DNA of 7,283 nt from assembly GCA_020859875.1 (NCBI GenBank), contig JAJBVJ010000251.1:1-7283 (forward strand), given 5' to 3'. Shown one piece after another: positions 5,402-7,283 of this stretch. This DNA comes from Rikenellaceae bacterium (GTDB lineage: Bacteria; Bacteroidota; Bacteroidia; Bacteroidales; Rikenellaceae). Numbering within the stretch: position 1 is the stretch's first letter; each line of letters begins with the position of its first letter. A program made the position numbers and the translations under genes. The notes below the pieces were generated by a model. It did no database searches and was not told the origin of the DNA. It saw only the letters and a program-made list of their open reading frames with translations.

Positions 5402-6937
5402 TTACCTTGCGACCCTTTCGAGCCATTTGACCATTGCGAGCATGGCTCCCATCGATATTGCGCAGGCACAGACAAAGACCAGCCAGGTTCCCCACAGGGG
5501 CAGTGATTCGTAGAAGAATCCCCCGAGCATAACCAGCAGGTTGCCCACGGCGGTTGCGGCGAGCCAGCAACCCTGCATAAGGCCTTGAAGATGAGGAGGG
5601 GCAACTTTCGAAACGAAAGAGAGGCCCAACGGACTTATGAACAGTTCGGCTACCGTAAGGATGAAATAGACCCCGACAAGGAGCCACGGCGTTACGCGCA
5701 TAGCGTTCGGCAGTCCGCCTATCGTCTCCCTCTCGGCAGCGTCGGGAAGGCCGATCGACCCCAGCATAAGAAGCACATAGGCGAGAGCCGCGATACCCAT
5801 ACCGATGGCGATCTTTCGTGGTGTGGAGGGCTCCTTACCCCGGCCGCGCAGCCAGGCGAAAAGGCCGATTATCGGGAAAGTCAGCAGGACGACCAAAATC
5901 GGGTTCACCGACTGGAATATTTCGGCCCCCTGTATCGTGGTGAAGCCAAGATTTATATTAATCATGCTCAGATCCACATAGTCGCGGGCGTAGAAGGTAA
6001 GAGTGGCGCCGTTCTGGTGGAAGGAGAACCAGAAGAAAATTACAACTGCAAAAACGGCGAAAAGGGCATATATCCTCTGTTTAATCTCGCGGGTGTCCAT
6101 TTTGACGGCCTGGACTCCGTTTTCCTCTTTTTTAGCCTCTTTGTTAGCCGGATCGGGAAGTTTGTCTTTCTGGGTGAAAAAGATAACCATCGATACGACC
6201 ATCATTACCGCCGCGGCGATAAAGGCGAAGTGGAAACCGGTTGTAAAAACATTGAGGTATTCGTTGGCGAAAGCGGTAAGATCGGTTACCGGAGCGCCGC
6301 TAACCTGGGTCGCGAGCTGGGAAAAACGTTCGGTAGCGGTCGGTTCGATCGTACCGTCGAGATATTGGTTGCAGAGTTTGGAAAGCGATGCGTCGTAAAG
6401 CAGATGGTTCTTCTGGAGCCACCAGTTGCGTATGGCAATACCGAGGAACGGCGCAAGCGCACCGCCGATATTGATGAACATATAGAATATCTGGAATCCC
6501 GTGTCACGTTTGTCGGCGTATTGCGGATTGTCGTACAACTGCCCGACCACGGCCTGCAGGTTGCCTTTGAAAAAACCGTTGCCCAGGGCGATAACCAAAA
6601 GGCCGAAACAGGTGGCCGTGAGCATCAGCGCGAAATTCGACACCGGGGTGCGGGTGGGAATAGCTATGAGCACATATCCTATCATCATTAAGATAAGGCC
6701 CCACATGATGGTAGCCTTATACTTCCGCGTGTGGTCGGCTACGACTCCCCCCACCAGCGCAAGCACATAGATTAGGGCATAGAAAATGGAATAGATGACC
6801 AGGGTCATAGAGTCGCTGAGTCCGAATTTGGCTGAAATGAACAATGTCAGGATCGCCATCATAATGTAGAAACCGAAGCGTTCCCCCATATTGGAGAGTG
6901 CCGCCCCGATTAATCCCTTGGGATGATTTTTAAACAT
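5402..6937 (-). CDS. POT/PTR-family peptide transporter (proton-coupled, MFS)
   Basis: A 511-residue inner-membrane transporter expected to import di- and tripeptides with protons. POT hallmarks are present: the TM1 motif as NMGERFGFYIM (16-26), an MFS motif-A-like GGVVADHTRKYKATI (63-77), GNGFFKGN (119-126) on TM4 with Lys124, the PTR2 signature FYMFINIGG (151-159) on TM5, FHQNGATLT (306-314) on TM7, SVNPILVVLL (343-352) on TM8, and ELFISPLGL (431-439) on TM10 with Glu431. By eye there are 12 membrane segments. The loop between TM5 and TM6 is about 60 residues (170-232), and a charged linker of about 30 residues (255-284) separates the halves. The first Glu of ExxER is Asn16. Substrate is inferred from family only. 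The gene is a single unit with its own promoter and terminator; the ATG follows AAAAGG at 7-nt spacing, the best Shine-Dalgarno-like match in the window. Confidence 0.93.
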   Translation of the reverse strand: MFKNHPKGLIGAALSNMGERFGFYIMMAILTLFISAKFGLSDSMTLVIYSIFYALIYVLALVGGVVADHTRKYKATIMWGLILMMIGYVLIAIPTRTPVSNFALMLTATCFGLLVIALGNGFFKGNLQAVVGQLYDNPQYADKRDTGFQIFYMFINIGGALAPFLGIAIRNWWLQKNHLLYDASLSKLCNQYLDGTIEPTATERFSQLATQVSGAPVTDLTAFANEYLNVFTTGFHFAFIAAAVMMVVSMVIFFTQKDKLPDPANKEAKKEENGVQAVKMDTREIKQRIYALFAVFAVVIFFWFSFHQNGATLTFYARDYVDLSMININLGFTTIQGAEIFQSVNPILVVLLTFPIIGLFAWLRGRGKEPSTPRKIAIGMGIAALAYVLLMLGSIGLPDAAERETIGGLPNAMRVTPWLLVGVYFILTVAELFISPLGLSFVSKVAPPHLQGLMQGCWLAATAVGNLLVMLGGFFYESLPLWGTWLVFVCACAISMGAMLAMVKWLERVAR

Positions 6938-6976
6938 ATTTAAACCTTTTGGGTTAATATTTTTTACGAACGATCA

Positions 6977-6984
6977 CAAATATA
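6977..6984 (-). promoter_or_regulatory. -7 promoter element of the peptide transporter gene
   Basis: The minus strand reads TATATTTG, a perfect match to TAnnTTTG, 39 nt before the ATG. The leader between them contains AAAAGG just ahead of the start codon. No clear TTTG is seen at the -33 position. The site lies in the AT-rich region shared with the divergent branching enzyme gene. Confidence 0.58.
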
Positions 6985-7005
6985 TGATAATTTTTCAGAT
7001 TACTT

Positions 7006-7035
7006 TTTGGGCGCCGTATTTTTTCTTTACCTTTA
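7006..7035 (+). promoter_or_regulatory. Candidate promoter of the glycogen branching enzyme gene
   Basis: TTTG at 7006-7009 is followed after 18 nt by TACCTTTA at 7028-7035, a 7-of-8 match to TAnnTTTG. Spacing is close to that described for Bacteroidota -33/-7 promoters. It ends 25 nt before the preferred ATG at 7061 and 13 nt before the alternative ATG at 7049. The transporter promoter faces the other way some 20-50 nt to the left. Confidence 0.42.
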
Positions 7036-7060
7036 GTTCAACCAATAGATGCAGTGTATT

Positions 7061-7283
7061 ATGAAATCCGAGCCTGAAACCTTGCCGGTTATCCTCCGTG
7101 ATCCGTGGCTGAAAGAGAGCGAGGCGGAAATCGTTTCGAGGTACCGCCGGTACCGGGAAAAACTATCCGAAATAGAGCGTACCTCGGGATCGATCACCGA
7201 TTATGCCAACGGTTACCGTTATTTCGGCTTCCAGAGGGACGACCTGCTGGAGGGATGGTGGTTCCGGGAGTGGCTGCCGGGGG
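7061..7283 (+). CDS. glgB: 1,4-alpha-glucan (glycogen) branching enzyme, N-terminal fragment
   Basis: Only the first 74 codons are in the window; the reading frame is open to the right edge. The product would cut alpha-1,4 glucan chains and reattach them in alpha-1,6 linkage during glycogen synthesis in the cytosol. Recognition rests on DPWLKESEAEIVSRYRRY (residues 14-31) and YRYFGFQRDD...WWFREWLPG at the fragment's end. These match the N-terminus and the start of the CBM48 domain of the eukaryote-like GH13 subfamily 8 branching enzymes common in Bacteroidota. The catalytic barrel is beyond the window. Two in-frame ATGs are possible, 7049 (four extra residues, MQCI) and 7061; 7061 is chosen because 7049 would leave an extremely short leader, but this is uncertain. 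The gene is divergent from the peptide transporter gene. Confidence 0.85.
   Translation, partial: MKSEPETLPVILRDPWLKESEAEIVSRYRRYREKLSEIERTSGSITDYANGYRYFGFQRDDLLEGWWFREWLPG

Noticed and set aside
5585..6691. A 368-codon open frame on the plus strand, antisense to the peptide transporter
   Set aside because: It is a complement-frame shadow: low-complexity R/E/G/K-rich translation, no recognisable motif, no promoter or ribosome site, and the opposite strand encodes a clear POT transporter throughout.
1..7283. A hidden defence, mobile or biosynthetic system
   Set aside because: No transposase, integrase, phage, toxin-antitoxin, reverse transcriptase, nuclease or CRISPR signature is present on either strand. 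All coding regions fall into well-known families and codon style looks uniform, with no sign of recent transfer.

Overview
The window looks like an ordinary chromosomal segment from a Bacteroidota bacterium, most likely order Bacteroidales. A Rikenellaceae/Alistipes-like genome fits the moderately high GC and the protein sequences, but the genus is a recollection-based guess. The lineage evidence is threefold: (1) near-perfect matches to the Bacteroidota -7 promoter element (TAnnTTTG) directly ahead of several genes; (2) very weak or absent Shine-Dalgarno sequences; (3) Bacteroidota-flavoured variants of pyruvate kinase, the POT transporter and the branching enzyme.

Layout. Six complete genes lie on the minus strand and one partial gene lies on the plus strand at the right edge. 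Reading in the direction of minus-strand transcription (right to left), they are: a POT/PTR-family peptide transporter (6937-5402) closed by a strong intrinsic terminator; a PhnP-like metallo-beta-lactamase-fold hydrolase (5323-4547) followed 9 nt later by a classical short-chain dehydrogenase (4537-3725), probably one transcript; after a 167-nt gap, aroQ (3557-3138) followed 22 nt later by pyk (3115-1646), probably a second transcript, closed by a 16-bp GC-rich hairpin; then a 14-helix-type polysaccharide flippase (1544-48), started by GTG. On the plus strand, a glycogen branching enzyme gene begins at about 7061 and runs off the window. It is divergent from the transporter and shares a short AT-rich control region with it.

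How the genes fit together. aroQ (shikimate pathway) and pyk (last step of glycolysis) both sit on the phosphoenolpyruvate node. The hydrolase/dehydrogenase pair has no assigned pathway. The flippase and the branching enzyme belong to cell-surface polysaccharide export and glycogen storage, and each probably belongs to neighbouring gene groups outside the window. No RNA gene, mobile element, CRISPR array, prophage or defence system is visible, and no stretch over 300 nt lacks a gene.

I did not find an undescribed multi-gene system. The points most worth a second look are at residue and architecture level. The peptide transporter has lost the first Glu of the ExxER proton-coupling motif, seems to lack the two extra bacterial helices, and carries a large loop insertion between TM5 and TM6. 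The pyruvate kinase has Ala in place of the potassium-ligand Ser. Three or four promoters place the -7 element only 18-19 nt before the start codon, one of them abutting the upstream gene's terminator.
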